The notes below the pieces were generated by a model. The model saw nothing but the letters and a program-made list of their open reading frames with translations, made no database searches and was not told where the DNA came from. A stretch of DNA of 64,000 nucleotides from Solimonas sp. (GTDB taxonomy: Bacteria; Pseudomonadota; Gammaproteobacteria; Nevskiales; Nevskiaceae), in the NCBI GenBank assembly GCA_030149365.1, contig JASBRP010000033.1, positions 1 through 64,000 of the forward strand. The letters are read 5' to 3'. This document shows, one piece after another, positions 29,631 through 38,477 of the stretch. How positions within the stretch are numbered: the first letter of the stretch is position 1; each line of letters starts with the position of its first letter. Made by a program: the position numbers and the translations under genes.

Positions 29631-29672
29631 TGTTACGTAGCGTAACGCGCCTGTCACGAAGTGTGTCGTGAG
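29631..29672. promoter_or_regulatory. Upstream activator element of yjcH-actP
   Basis: TGTTAC-GTAGC-GTAACGC-GCCT-GTCACG is followed by TCGTGAG. The same pattern and spacing occur at 36081-36117 in front of the porin. It lies 55-110 bp from the -24/-12 promoter, the range used by NtrC-type activators. Confidence 0.5.
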
Positions 29673-29764
29673 GTGCCGGCTGTGACCTGCCGCACCCTGA
29701 GCTGAATGGACGGGGTGGCGCCTGTAACGTCCAGCCAGAATAATGTTCGGCTACCAGGGCGCCC

Positions 29765-30028
29765 ATGCAGCGCCCAAACGACTACACAGGCTCACAGGGA
29801 CTTATGGCGGCAGATTTCGAGATTCACCGGGACACGGAAGGCCGTTGGTTCTGGACCTTCCAGGCGGGCGACAACCAGACCATTGCCCGCGGCGCTGAAA
29901 CCTATGCTCACCGCGTCGAATGCATCCATGCGATCAGCCTGGTGCGCAGCCTGGCGCCGCGCTGCCGCATCTTCGACATGACCGAGGCCGGTACGGCCAA
30001 GGTGATTGCGCCGGATGCCGCGGCGTAG
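29765..30028 (+). CDS. DUF1508/YegP-like small protein
   Basis: An 87-residue protein with one YegP-type domain: ADFEIHRDTEGRWFWTFQAG, then NQTIARGAETYAHRVECIHAISLV, the usual beta-beta-beta-alpha repeat found in YegP. The role is unknown; structural work on the family shows a small domain-swapped fold. A start at ATG 29804 (MAADFEIH) would fit the family's N-terminus equally well. A terminator follows. Confidence 0.75.
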   Translation: MQRPNDYTGSQGLMAADFEIHRDTEGRWFWTFQAGDNQTIARGAETYAHRVECIHAISLVRSLAPRCRIFDMTEAGTAKVIAPDAAA

Positions 30029-30053
30029 TGACCGGGACGCACGGTCGATGAAC

Positions 30054-30084
30054 AAAAAAAGGGCCTGCAGATGCAGGCCCTTTT
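30054..30084. terminator. Bidirectional intrinsic terminator
   Basis: AAAAGGGCCTGC-AGAT-GCAGGCCCTTTT lies between two convergent genes, with A and T runs on either side. Confidence 0.9.
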
Positions 30085-30099
30085 CGTTGATGCCGCCGT

Positions 30100-30594
30100 T
30101 CAGCGGCAGATGTTGCGCGTGATCGGCACCGCTTCCGTCACGATCTGGTTGCCCAGGTCCAGCAGCCGGCCCTTGGTGGTCTGCAGGTCGGCGCTGACCT
30201 GCCAGTCGAGCTTGTACTTGCGCCCCGGCGTGAGGCGGATCGCCACGGCATGCCGATAGCCGTTGGCGCTGGCGGCCTCCGGATCGCCGAGCACGTCGCC
30301 GAGATCCATGCGCAGGTACACCACGCTGGCGGTGGTCACGTCGAAGTCCAGCGTGGGGCCCAGCGGGGCGCCACCCGGCGTGGTGGCCTTGCGCCCCGCC
30401 TTGGGGTCTGCCGCGCCGACGTACTGCCATTGCGGTTTCCCGGGGAAGCAGAAGAACAGGTTGGCGCCGGTGCCGGGCGAGATGCTGAGGTTGTGGGCCT
30501 GCGTGGCGGCGGTCGCCTTGGCGCCGCCGGTGCTGCCGCAGGCGGTGACCAGGAGGCAGAGAGCGGCAAGGCTGGCATGGACGATGTGTTTCAT
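30100..30594 (-). CDS. Lipoprotein of unknown function
   Basis: A 164-residue precursor with lipobox LLVTAC (Cys19) after a short signal. The mature part is beta-rich: ATQAHNLSISPGTGANLFFC, TLDFDVTTASVVYLRMDLGD and RHAVAIRLTPGRKYKLDWQV, ending in ITRNICR. I do not recognise the family. The start at 30594 is chosen for the signal peptide; 22 upstream in-frame codons are basic and unlikely. It is likely envelope-located. Confidence 0.65.
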   Translation of the reverse strand: MKHIVHASLAALCLLVTACGSTGGAKATAATQAHNLSISPGTGANLFFCFPGKPQWQYVGAADPKAGRKATTPGGAPLGPTLDFDVTTASVVYLRMDLGDVLGDPEAASANGYRHAVAIRLTPGRKYKLDWQVSADLQTTKGRLLDLGNQIVTEAVPITRNICR

Positions 30595-30666
30595 GTTGCT
30601 CCGGACGGTGATGGACCGGTTGCGCCTGTGGCGGGTCCGGTTCGCGCTATGTCCCGCCATTCTGCC

Positions 30667-31503
30667 CTATCGGCGTGCCATCGAGCGCGGAATCTTCCCC
30701 AGGGGCCGTCCGCGCTCATCCACCGGGATCTGGGTGTCCTCCTCGCAGAGCTGTTCACGGCCGGCATCGCAGCGCATGCGCTTGCCGCTGGCGAAGACCT
30801 GTACGACCTCGCCGGTCCACCGTGACCGGTCGCCATTCAATTGCTTGTGCCCGATCAGGCGGGTGCCGTCGGCGTAGGTGTAGGTGGTTTCGCCTTCGCA
30901 GAACCCGGTCGGTGCCCGGGCGCATTCCTCGCGATCGCCGCCGGGATAATGGTGTACCAGCCGGCCCTGCCAGACCGGACCGGAAGGCCCCGTCACGATG
31001 CGGCCCTGCATGCGGCCGCCGCTGCGCAGCCAGAGGGTCGCCGCGCCATTGCAGGCACCGCGGGCGTCGACCTCGCAGTCCAGACGCTCGCCGCTGGTGT
31101 AGGCAGTGTTCATGCGGCCGCCGGTCGCGGCAGCGGGGGTGGCTGGCGCAGGGGCGGCGGCAGGGCCGCGGGCGGCCGGCTTGCTGCCGCGGCTGTCGCG
31201 CGGCGGTGGCCGGGCCTGGGCCTGGCAGTTACCGGCGGCGTCCGCCATGCATTCGCTGCGCTGGCCGTTGGGGTGGTAGCGCACCAGCAGGCCGTGCCAG
31301 CCGGGCTCGCCGCCCAGGTTGCTGCGCAGGCCCGACAGGCGCGTGCCGTCGGGCTGGGTATAGGTGCTGAGCCCGATGCATTGGCCGGCGGCATCGCGCG
31401 TGCGGCATTCCCAGCGCGCGCTGTCGGGTGCGGCCGCCGCCGGCAGGGCGGCAAGGGCCAGCAGCAGGGCGGCGCAGCGAGGCAGCGACTGTGGCAAGGG
31501 CAA
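30667..31503 (-). CDS. Secreted MORN-like repeat protein
   Basis: About 278 residues, exported by a signal peptide (CAALLLALAALPAAAA). The mature protein repeats a unit of the type YxxGxRxEC...GxC: YHPNGQRSECMADAAGNC, YTSGERLDCEVDARGACNG and YPGGDREECARAPTGFCEG, then YADGTRLIGH, similar to MORN-type repeats with paired Cys. A Pro/Ala linker splits the first two units. There is no ATG at the right place; the TTG at 31501-31503 fits the signal peptide, so the start is uncertain. Function unknown. Confidence 0.6.
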   Translation of the reverse strand: MPLPQSLPRCAALLLALAALPAAAAPDSARWECRTRDAAGQCIGLSTYTQPDGTRLSGLRSNLGGEPGWHGLLVRYHPNGQRSECMADAAGNCQAQARPPPRDSRGSKPAARGPAAAPAPATPAAATGGRMNTAYTSGERLDCEVDARGACNGAATLWLRSGGRMQGRIVTGPSGPVWQGRLVHHYPGGDREECARAPTGFCEGETTYTYADGTRLIGHKQLNGDRSRWTGEVVQVFASGKRMRCDAGREQLCEEDTQIPVDERGRPLGKIPRSMARR

Positions 31504-31610
31504 TCCCGGTGGAGGGTGATGCCACGATTCTGCCGCGTCCGCGGGTGTGGCTGCACATCGCGTGCCGGGCTTGCGGTCGCCGGTACCCGCCAGACGGTGT
31601 CCCGCGGTCC

Positions 31611-32957
31611 TCAGGAGTCTCGCCGACGCGGCAGGCTCATGCGGCTGCGCCGCTCCCACAGGGTCTTGCGGCTGATGCCGAGGGCCTTGGCCAGGTCGGA
31701 TTCGGTCATGCGGTCCTGGTTCTGCAGCACGAACTGGCGGAAGTAGTCCTCCAGGCTGGTCTGGCCGGCGACGGCGGCCGCTGGTGGTGGTGTCGCGCCC
31801 ACCGGGATCGCCAGGTGCTCGGGCTCGATGGTGGGGCCGTCACAGAGGATCACGGCGCGCTCCACGGCGTTACCCAGCTCGCGCACGTTGCCCGGCCAAT
31901 GGTGCGCGCGGATCGCCGCCAGCGCGCGCTGTGACAGGCGGATGCCGCCGCGGTTGAGCTTCTGCGCGGCGCGTTCCAGCAGGTGCCGCGCCAGCCGCTC
32001 GACGTCATCGCCGCGCTCGCGCAGCGGAGGCAGGGTCAGGTCCATGACCTTGAGACGGTAGTAGAGGTCCTCGCGGAAGCTGCGCTCCTGCACCATCTGT
32101 TCGAGATCGCGGTGGGTGGCCGCGAGCACGCGCACGTCCACCCGCCTGGACGCGGTGGAGCCCACCATGCGCACCTCGCCTTCCTGCAGCACGCGCAGCA
32201 GCCGCGCCTGCACCGCCGGGGCCAGTTCGCCGACCTCGTCCATGAACAGCGTGCCGCCATGCGCGGCCTCCACCAGGCCCTGCTTGCGCTGCGTGGCGCC
32301 GGTGAACGCGCCCTTCTCGTGGCCGAACAGCTCGGCCTCGATCAGGCTGTCGGGAATCGCGGCGCAGTTCACCGCGATGAAGGGACCAGCGGCGCGGGTG
32401 CTGCGCTCGTGGATGGCGCGCGCGGCCAGTTCCTTGCCGGTACCGGACTCGCCGCGGATCAGCACGGTGATGTCGGCGCCGGCGACGCGCTGGATACGGT
32501 CGGACACGGCGCGCATCGCGGCGCAGTCGCCGACCATGCCGGACACCGGGAAGTCGCGCGCGACATCCTTCTTCAGCGCGGCGTTCTGGCGCGATTGCAG
32601 GCCGCCCTGCAGCAGGCGCGCGATGGTCAGCAGCATCTCGTCGTGGTCGAAGGGCTTGGCGATGTAGTCGGCGGCGCCCTTCTGCATGCATTCTACGGCG
32701 GAGCGGATGCTGGCGAAGCTGGTCATGATCAACACCGGCACCGGCCGCGCGCGTTCGATCACCTCGGTGCCGAGCACGCCGGGCAGGCGCACGTCGGCGA
32801 TGATCAGGTCGAAATCCTGCAGGCCCAGGGCTTCGGCTTCCGCCACGCTGCCGGCCTCGGCGGTGTCGTAGCCGTGCTTGGCCAGCAGGCGCGCCAGCTG
32901 GCGGCGGATGACCTCTTCGTCCTCGATGATCAGCAGGCGATGCCGTAGTGTGCTCAT
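31611..32957 (-). CDS. cbrB: NtrC-type sigma-54 response regulator (CbrB-like)
   Basis: A 448-residue regulator: receiver domain 1-120 with phospho-acceptor Asp55 ([10 protein letters not shown]), AAA+ domain about 140-370 with [16 protein letters not shown] and the sigma-54 contact loop [10 protein letters not shown], and a C-terminal Fis-type helix-turn-helix ([19 protein letters not shown]). Its ATG overlaps the stop of the sensor kinase gene (ATGA), so the pair is cotranslated. In Pseudomonas CbrA/CbrB control carbon and nitrogen source use through sigma-54 promoters. Two sigma-54 type promoters with a common upstream element lie within 5 kb on either side, making them its likeliest targets. 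Confidence 0.88.
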   Translation of the reverse strand: MSTLRHRLLIIEDEEVIRRQLARLLAKHGYDTAEAGSVAEAEALGLQDFDLIIADVRLPGVLGTEVIERARPVPVLIMTSFASIRSAVECMQKGAADYIAKPFDHDEMLLTIARLLQGGLQSRQNAALKKDVARDFPVSGMVGDCAAMRAVSDRIQRVAGADITVLIRGESGTGKELAARAIHERSTRAAGPFIAVNCAAIPDSLIEAELFGHEKGAFTGATQRKQGLVEAAHGGTLFMDEVGELAPAVQARLLRVLQEGEVRMVGSTASRRVDVRVLAATHRDLEQMVQERSFREDLYYRLKVMDLTLPPLRERGDDVERLARHLLERAAQKLNRGGIRLSQRALAAIRAHHWPGNVRELGNAVERAVILCDGPTIEPEHLAIPVGATPPPAAAVAGQTSLEDYFRQFVLQNQDRMTESDLAKALGISRKTLWERRSRMSLPRRRDS

Positions 32958-35866
32958 GTCAGTACCGTGGCCATGGAATCGGGTGCGGCGGGCAGCCGAA
33001 CCGTGAAGGTGGTGCCCTGGCTTTCGCGGCTGTCCACGGCGATGCTGCCGCCGTGGTCGCTGACGATGCGGTAGGCCAGGGGCAGGCCCAGGCCGGTGCC
33101 GCGGCCGGGGTCCTTTGTGGTGAAGAAGGGCTCGAACACGCGCTCGCGCAGGGACTCGGGAATGCCGCTGCCCCAGTCCTGCACTTCCAGCGTCACCGAG
33201 CCGGCGCCACGCGCCGCACGGATCTCGATGCGGCCGCCGGGCGGCGAGGCATCGGCGGCGTTGCCCAGCAGGTTCAGCAGCACCTGCGTCAGGCGCGCAG
33301 GGTCGCCCTCGATCCACAGCTCTGGCGCCAGGCGGCTGTCGAAGACGATGTCGCGCGCGGTGGGTGCGAGCCGCACCAGGCGGATCGCCTCCACCACCAG
33401 CGCCGCCAGGTCCAGGCGCACCAGGGTGCGCGCATCCTGCATCGCTGGCCGAGCGAAGCTCAGCAGTGACTGCACGATGTCGCTGATGCGGCGTGACTGC
33501 TTGAGGATTTCCTCGATGCCGTACTGGCGCTCGGCGGCGTCCTCTTCGTCGCGCAGGTTCTGCGCCACGCAGGTGATGCCGGTGAGCGGGTTGCCGATCT
33601 CGTGCGCGACGCCGGAGGCCAGCGTGCCGATCGAGGCCAGGCGCGCGCTGTGCGCCAGCTCGGCTTCCAGCTGCTGCTGTTCGGTGAGGTCTTCCACCAG
33701 CAATACCAGGCCGGCCGCGGCGTCGTCTTCGCCGGCGCCGATGTCTTCCTTGTGCAGGTTGAGCCAGCGGCGCCTGCCGCCCAGGTCCAGCTGCAGCTTG
33801 TAGCGGTGCTGCTGCGCGCTCTCCAGGAAGTCACCGAACAAGCGGTTCCAGGGATGCGGGATCTGGTCCACGCGGCTGCCGAGCACGGCGTCGGCGGGCA
33901 GGCCGGAGAGCTCGGCCATGCGCTCGTTCCAGATCGTCACTTCCAGGTTCAGGCCCAGCGAACAGACGCCCACCGGCAGGTCCTGCAGGATCTGCCGGTG
34001 GAAGCGCCGCAACTGGTTGAGCTCGGCGGCGAGACCACGCAGGCGGTCCTGCGAATGTTCCAGTTCCTCCTCCACCAGCGGGCCGGCACTGCCGGCGGCG
34101 GGGGTTGCGCCGAGCAGCTCGCGCGCCAGCTGCGGCCCGACCAGGCCGGAGAGGTTGCGCTGCAGCCGCTCCTGCAGGAAGTGCAGCTGGCGCGGGCGGC
34201 GCTCGTCGGCGCCGAGCTTGAGGTCGCCCAGCGCACGCTCGATCTCCGCCGCCGCGGTATCCGGCCCCAGCGCGCCGGCGACGCGCTCGCGCAGTGCGGC
34301 GACCCCGGCGGCACGCGGCTGCGGGCTGAGCAGCAGCACCGCGTCGAGGCGGCAGGCGCGGTCGGCGGCCTGTTCCTTGGGCGTGGGGCGCGTCAGCAGC
34401 GATACGCCGATGAACAGCAGCAGGTTGGATGCCAGCGACCAGAAGGTAACGAAGGTCCAGATGTTGCCGTCGTGCAGCGGCCAGGTTGCCAGCGGCGAGG
34501 GCTGGCCGGTGATCAGCGGCAGCACCAGCACCAGGAACCAGATCGTCATGCCGGCGCTGGTGCCGGCGATGAAGCCGGCGCGCGTGGCGCGCGGCCAGGC
34601 CAGCAGTGCCAGCACGCCCGGCAGGAACTGCGTGACCGCGACGAAGGAGATCAGGCCCAGCTGCACCAGGCCACGGCTGTCGCCCACCGCGAGGTAGGCG
34701 CCGTAGCCGGTAAAGATCACCGCCGCGATCAGCAGGCGCCGGCCCCACAGCAGGCGGCCATAGAAGTCGGTGCCGGAGCGCGGGCGGTGCCCGCGCAGCC
34801 ACAGCGGCAGGACCAGGTGGTTGAGGCACATCGCCGCCAGCGCGAGGCTCTCGACGATGATCATGGCGCTGGCGGCGGAGATGCCGCCGATGAAGGTCAG
34901 GTAGGTCAGCCAGCCGCTGGGTTCCTGCAGACCCAGGCGCAGGCCGTAGTAGTCCGCGCCGCCGTCCATGCCCAGCTTCTGGCCGGACCACAGCACCACC
35001 GGGATCGCCAGGTTCAGCAGCAGCAGGAACAAGGGGAAGGCCCAGCTGGCGGTGCGCAGCGCCGAGGGCTCGATGTTCTCGGTGAAGATCATGTGGAACT
35101 GGCGCGGCAGCAGGAAGGCCGCGGAGAAGGCCAGCAGCAGCAGCGTGCTCCAGGCGCCTTCGCGCAGGGGTGCGTGCAGCTGCTCCACCGCCTGCGGGTT
35201 GGCGCGCAGCCATTCATCCAGCCCCGCCGGCCCTCCGAACACGCCGAACAGGGCGAAGGCCGCCGCCGCCAGCAGCGCCACCAGCTTGATCAGCGACTCG
35301 AAGGCGATGGCCACCACCAGGCCCTCGTGCTTCTCGCGCGGGGTCACCTGGCGCGCCCCGAACAGCACGGCGAACAGCGTGACGGTGACGCAGAACACCA
35401 GCGCCAGCACGCCGGGCGGCACCTCCTGTGTCAGCACTTGCGCCGAGGTCACCACCGCCTGGATCTGCAGCGAGATGTACGGAAGGATGCCCACCAGCAT
35501 GAACAGCGTCACCAGCGTGCCGGTCCAGCGGCTGGGATAGCGGAAGGCGAAGAGGTCGGCCAGCGAGGTGAGCTGGTAGTCGCGCACCAGGCGCAGCAGC
35601 GGCTGCAGCAATACCGGCGCCAGCAGGAAGGCCAGCGTCACGCCGACGTAGATGGTCAGGAACAGGTAGCCCTGGTTCTGCGCGAAGCCGACGCTGCCGT
35701 AGAAGCTCCAGGTGGTGGTGTAAACGCCCAGCGACAGCGTGTAGGTCAGCGGGTGGCGCGCGACGCGCGCGGGAATCCAGCCGTTCTCCGCGGCGTAGGC
35801 CACCAGGAACAGCGCGCCGAGGTAGACCAGCGCCGCCAGGAACAGCTGCCAGAGCTCCGGGCTCAT
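32954..35866 (-). CDS. cbrA: SLC5-linked sensor histidine kinase (CbrA-like)
   Basis: A 970-residue membrane sensor. Residues 1-490 form a sodium:solute-symporter domain ([20 protein letters not shown]; 12-13 helices), then a cytoplasmic linker, a PAS domain (about 680-740, [19 protein letters not shown]), a dimerisation helix with phospho-acceptor His755 ([13 protein letters not shown]) and a HATPase ([39 protein letters not shown]). The architecture and the NtrC partner match CbrA/CbrB. The start at 35866 overlaps the stop of a 61-codon gene, and the stop overlaps the regulator's start. Confidence 0.9.
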   Translation of the reverse strand: MSPELWQLFLAALVYLGALFLVAYAAENGWIPARVARHPLTYTLSLGVYTTTWSFYGSVGFAQNQGYLFLTIYVGVTLAFLLAPVLLQPLLRLVRDYQLTSLADLFAFRYPSRWTGTLVTLFMLVGILPYISLQIQAVVTSAQVLTQEVPPGVLALVFCVTVTLFAVLFGARQVTPREKHEGLVVAIAFESLIKLVALLAAAAFALFGVFGGPAGLDEWLRANPQAVEQLHAPLREGAWSTLLLLAFSAAFLLPRQFHMIFTENIEPSALRTASWAFPLFLLLLNLAIPVVLWSGQKLGMDGGADYYGLRLGLQEPSGWLTYLTFIGGISAASAMIIVESLALAAMCLNHLVLPLWLRGHRPRSGTDFYGRLLWGRRLLIAAVIFTGYGAYLAVGDSRGLVQLGLISFVAVTQFLPGVLALLAWPRATRAGFIAGTSAGMTIWFLVLVLPLITGQPSPLATWPLHDGNIWTFVTFWSLASNLLLFIGVSLLTRPTPKEQAADRACRLDAVLLLSPQPRAAGVAALRERVAGALGPDTAAAEIERALGDLKLGADERRPRQLHFLQERLQRNLSGLVGPQLARELLGATPAAGSAGPLVEEELEHSQDRLRGLAAELNQLRRFHRQILQDLPVGVCSLGLNLEVTIWNERMAELSGLPADAVLGSRVDQIPHPWNRLFGDFLESAQQHRYKLQLDLGGRRRWLNLHKEDIGAGEDDAAAGLVLLVEDLTEQQQLEAELAHSARLASIGTLASGVAHEIGNPLTGITCVAQNLRDEEDAAERQYGIEEILKQSRRISDIVQSLLSFARPAMQDARTLVRLDLAALVVEAIRLVRLAPTARDIVFDSRLAPELWIEGDPARLTQVLLNLLGNAADASPPGGRIEIRAARGAGSVTLEVQDWGSGIPESLRERVFEPFFTTKDPGRGTGLGLPLAYRIVSDHGGSIAVDSRESQGTTFTVRLPAAPDSMATVLT

Positions 35867-36048
35867 GCGCTGCGCTGCGCCACTGCGGCCAGCGCGATGA
35901 TCGCGCCCCAGACCGCATACAGCGTCCACCAGGGCATGCCCGGCGCCACCCACAGCTGCAGTGCCGGCGACAGCAGGGCGCCCGCCGCCAGCAGGAACAG
36001 CACGAGGGCGTGATCGCCGCCGCCCTGTCCGTCTTCGCCTTTGCGCAT
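35863..36048 (-). CDS. cbrX: Small membrane protein coupled to the sensor kinase (CbrX-like)
   Basis: A 61-residue protein with a charged start (MRKGEDGQGGGDH) and two membrane helices (ALVLFLLAAGALLSPALQLW and WWTLYAVWGAIIALAAVAQ). AAGGAG precedes the ATG at 36046-36048, and its TGA overlaps the kinase ATG (ATGA). In Pseudomonas putida a small frame called cbrX is translationally coupled to cbrA in the same way, from what I recall of the literature; the same role is inferred here from position and size. Confidence 0.75.
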   Translation of the reverse strand: MRKGEDGQGGGDHALVLFLLAAGALLSPALQLWVAPGMPWWTLYAVWGAIIALAAVAQRSA

Positions 36049-36080
36049 GCCGTTCTCCTTGGGGCCAGTATCGGCCCATT

Positions 36081-36117
36081 TGTTACTTACGGTAACGCCA
36101 ACGTCACCTTCGGTGAC
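36081..36117. promoter_or_regulatory. Upstream activator element between cbrX and the porin
   Basis: TGTTAC-TTACG-GTAACGC-CAAC-GTCACC is followed by the perfect palindrome partner GGTGAC. Subsites and spacing match the element at 29631-29672. It lies about 80-115 bp ahead of the porin's -24/-12 promoter and could also act on the divergent cbrX-cbrA-cbrB operon. Confidence 0.5.
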
Positions 36118-36195
36118 ATCCCGGGGCTGGGTCGTGATCCGGGCGTTACTGATCAAGCATCTGTAGGAAAAGGGATTTTTCCTGTTCCAGGGCCA

Positions 36196-36210
36196 TGGCA
36201 TGGCCGTTGC
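36196..36210 (+). promoter_or_regulatory. Sigma-54 (-24/-12) promoter for the porin gene
   Basis: TGGCATGGCCGTTGC matches TGGCAC-N5-TTGC in 10 of the 11 non-N positions, with GG and GC 10 bases apart. Transcription would start near 36222, 60 bases before the porin ATG. Confidence 0.65.
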
Positions 36211-36281
36211 CCCCTCCATATCGACGCAGGCCCCGTGCCTGACGAAACAAAAGAGCCATTCCAGTGCAAAGGAGAGAGGAG

Positions 36282-37424
36282 ATGAACAAGACGGTAATGG
36301 CGGCGCTGGCCGCCGCGGCAATGTCCCCCATGGCCCAGGCGGCCGACTTCAAGTTGGGCGACACCAACCTGACGCTGGGCGGCTACATCAAGTTCGACAC
36401 CATGTACTCGCGCTTCAGCGAGGGCAGTGTGGCGCAGGGCTCGGCGCGCGACTTCTACGCGCCCGGCGCGATCCCGGTGTCCGGTGCGGCCGGCGGCAGC
36501 AGCTCCTACTTCGACATGCATGCCAAGGAAACCCGGCTGTTCCTGAAGACCGATACGACCGTGGAGGGCTACAAGCTCGGGTCGTACATCGAAATGGACT
36601 TCATCGTGAATCCGGGCGCCGGCAACGAGCGCGTCACCAATGCCTACAACGTCGGCCTGCGCCGTGCCTACATCACGGTCGACAACTGGCTGATCGGCCA
36701 GGACTGGTCCACCTTCCAGAATCTGGTGGCACTGCCCGAGACGCTGGACTTCGTCGCCTTTCCCACCGACGGCACGCCCTTCGTGCGGCAGCCCCTGGTG
36801 CGCTATACCGTCGGCGGCCTCGACGTGTCGATCGAGAACCCGGAGACCACCGTGACCAGCGCTGCCGGCGCCCAGGTCACCACCGACCAGAACACCATGC
36901 CCGATGCCTCGGCGCGCTATCGCTTCGAGGCCGGCGGCGCGCAGTTCTCCGTGGCCAGCGTGGTGCGGCAGCTCAAGCAGGACGGCGCCGGCAGCGACGT
37001 CGGCTACGGCCTGAGCTTCGCCGGCAAGATCCCGCTGGGACGCGACGACATCCGCTTCACCGTCAGCGGCGGTGACGGCATCGGCCGCTACATCGCGATC
37101 AACACCGTCAACGACGCCGCGGTGGATGCCTCCGGCGACCTCGAGGCCTTCTCGGCCTATGCCGCCTTCCTTGCCTACCGCCACATGTGGAGCGACAAGT
37201 GGCGCAGCACCGCCACCGTGTCGATGCTGCGCGCCGACCACGACGTGGCCCTGACCGGCGACACCGTTACCAAGAGCGTCAACAGCGCCAGCCTCAACCT
37301 GCTGTATTCGCCGGTGCCGAAGCTGACCGTGGGCGTCGAGTACCGCCATGCCGAGCGCGAGGTGGAGAGCGGTGCCGACGGCAGCCTCGACCGCCTGCAG
37401 GTGGCCGCCAAGTACGGCTTCTAG
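36282..37424 (+). CDS. DcaP-like outer-membrane porin
   Basis: A 380-residue beta-barrel protein: signal peptide AALAAAAMSPMAQA, then alternating beta-strand pattern starting FKLGDTNLTLGGYIKFDTMY and ending in the C-terminal Phe typical of barrels (LQVAAKYGF). Stretches such as LIGQDWSTFQNLVALPETLDF match DcaP-type trimeric porins, which in Acinetobacter take up dicarboxylates and phthalates. The ATG at 36282 follows GGAGAGAGGAG. It is divergent from cbrXAB and carries a sigma-54 promoter, so it is probably induced by CbrB when poor carbon sources are used. Confidence 0.75.
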   Translation: MNKTVMAALAAAAMSPMAQAADFKLGDTNLTLGGYIKFDTMYSRFSEGSVAQGSARDFYAPGAIPVSGAAGGSSSYFDMHAKETRLFLKTDTTVEGYKLGSYIEMDFIVNPGAGNERVTNAYNVGLRRAYITVDNWLIGQDWSTFQNLVALPETLDFVAFPTDGTPFVRQPLVRYTVGGLDVSIENPETTVTSAAGAQVTTDQNTMPDASARYRFEAGGAQFSVASVVRQLKQDGAGSDVGYGLSFAGKIPLGRDDIRFTVSGGDGIGRYIAINTVNDAAVDASGDLEAFSAYAAFLAYRHMWSDKWRSTATVSMLRADHDVALTGDTVTKSVNSASLNLLYSPVPKLTVGVEYRHAEREVESGADGSLDRLQVAAKYGF

Positions 37425-37477
37425 TTTCCAGTCCCCTGATCCCGGCGCTCTCCCCCTTCGGGGCGCCGGATTTCCCG

Positions 37478-37509
37478 CCGCGGCACCCTTCCGGGTGTCG
37501 CGGTTTTTT
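37478..37509 (+). terminator. Intrinsic terminator after the porin gene
   Basis: CCGCGGCACCC pairs with GGGTGTCGCGG (one mismatch) across a short loop, followed by TTTTTT. A second GC-rich hairpin lies just before it (37441-37470). Confidence 0.8.
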
Positions 37510-37541
37510 CTTGGGCCCGGCCGTGGCCTTACACTGGCGGC

Positions 37542-38363
37542 ATGCATTACCAACATCGTTACCATGCCGGCAACTTCGCCGATGTCTTCAAGCACGTCCT
37601 GCTCTGCGGCCTGCTGCGCGCGCTGAGCCGCAAGGACAAGCCCTGGCGCCTGCTCGACACCCACGCCGGCAGCGGCCTCTACGACCTGGCCGACGCGGCG
37701 GCGGAGCGCACTGGCGAGTACCGCGAGGGCATTGGCCGGCTCGCCGACTCCGCGGCGGTACCGGCGCCGGTGCGCGACTACCTGGAACAGGTGCGAGGCT
37801 TCGGCGGCCGCTATCCCGGCTCGCCGCTGCTGGGCCTGGCCTGCGCGCGCGAGCAGGATCGTGTCACCGCCTGCGAGAAGGTGCCCGCGGTGTTCGAGCA
37901 GCTCAAGGTCCAGGCCGGGGCGGATCGCCGCATGCAGCTGCACCAGCGCGACGGATACGAGAGCCATGCCCTGCTGCCGCCACCGGAGAAGCGCGGGCTG
38001 GTGCTGATCGATCCGCCGTTCGAGCGCCCGGACGAGTTCGACGCGGCCAGCGACTACCTGAAGAAGGCCGCGGCACGCTGGTCCGGCGGCGTCTATGCCG
38101 TGTGGTATCCGGTCAAGAACCGCCACGAGGCGGATCGTTTCCGCCGACGCCTGATGCGCGAGCATCCGCGCTCGGGCGTGGATCTGCAGTTGCACAACGG
38201 GGCGGAGGCCGAGGGCCAGATGCGCGCCTGCGGGCTCTGCGTGCTGAATCCGCCTTACGGCTGGGCGGCCGAGATGGAGCCGGCGCTGCGCTGGCTGGCG
38301 CGTGCGCTGGCGCAGGGACCGCGTGCAGAGCATTCGGTCGAGGCTTGGGGTGAGGCGGGATAG
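37542..38363 (+). CDS. rlmJ: 23S rRNA (adenine-2030-N6)-methyltransferase
   Basis: RlmJ methylates N6 of A2030 in 23S rRNA. Diagnostic segments are MHYQHRYHAGNFADVFKHVL at the N-terminus, DTHAGSGLYDL (SAM binding), GLVLIDPPFE with the catalytic DPPF-type motif, YAVWYPVKNRHEADRFRR and CVLNPPYGWAAEMEPAL. Length 273 is close to the E. coli protein. It stands alone after the porin terminator and ends at the start of repeat copy C. Confidence 0.96.
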   Translation: MHYQHRYHAGNFADVFKHVLLCGLLRALSRKDKPWRLLDTHAGSGLYDLADAAAERTGEYREGIGRLADSAAVPAPVRDYLEQVRGFGGRYPGSPLLGLACAREQDRVTACEKVPAVFEQLKVQAGADRRMQLHQRDGYESHALLPPPEKRGLVLIDPPFERPDEFDAASDYLKKAAARWSGGVYAVWYPVKNRHEADRFRRRLMREHPRSGVDLQLHNGAEAEGQMRACGLCVLNPPYGWAAEMEPALRWLARALAQGPRAEHSVEAWGEAG

Positions 38364-38364
38364 C

Positions 38365-38464
38365 GCGACTGACTCAATGTCAGTTGCGCCCGGCGAACGC
38401 CCGGCCATGGATGGCCGGGCCGGGGTAGCAAAAGACGCGAATGTCTCGCCATGGATGGCTTCAA
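38365..38464 (+). repeat. Dispersed palindromic repeat, copy C (diverged)
   Basis: It contains ACTGAC-TCAAT-GTCAGT (38368-38384), CCCGGCCATGGATGGCCGGG (38400-38419) and the tail TGTCTCGCCATGGATGGCTT, which parallels the tail of copy A. The stretch lies between rlmJ and the NUDIX gene and may act as the rlmJ transcript end. Confidence 0.6.
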
Positions 38465-38477
38465 CAGAGGTGCATTG

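Noticed and set aside
36052-36081. Sigma-54 promoter for cbrX-cbrA-cbrB on the minus strand (TGGGCC-N5-TGGCC)
   Set aside because: GG and GC are 10 bp apart, but other positions fit poorly and the start of transcription would fall inside the ribosome-binding site of cbrX.
38451-38477. Upstream ATG at 38451 as start of the NUDIX gene
   Set aside because: The nine extra codons lie in repeat copy C and the conserved N-terminus of the protein begins at 38478.
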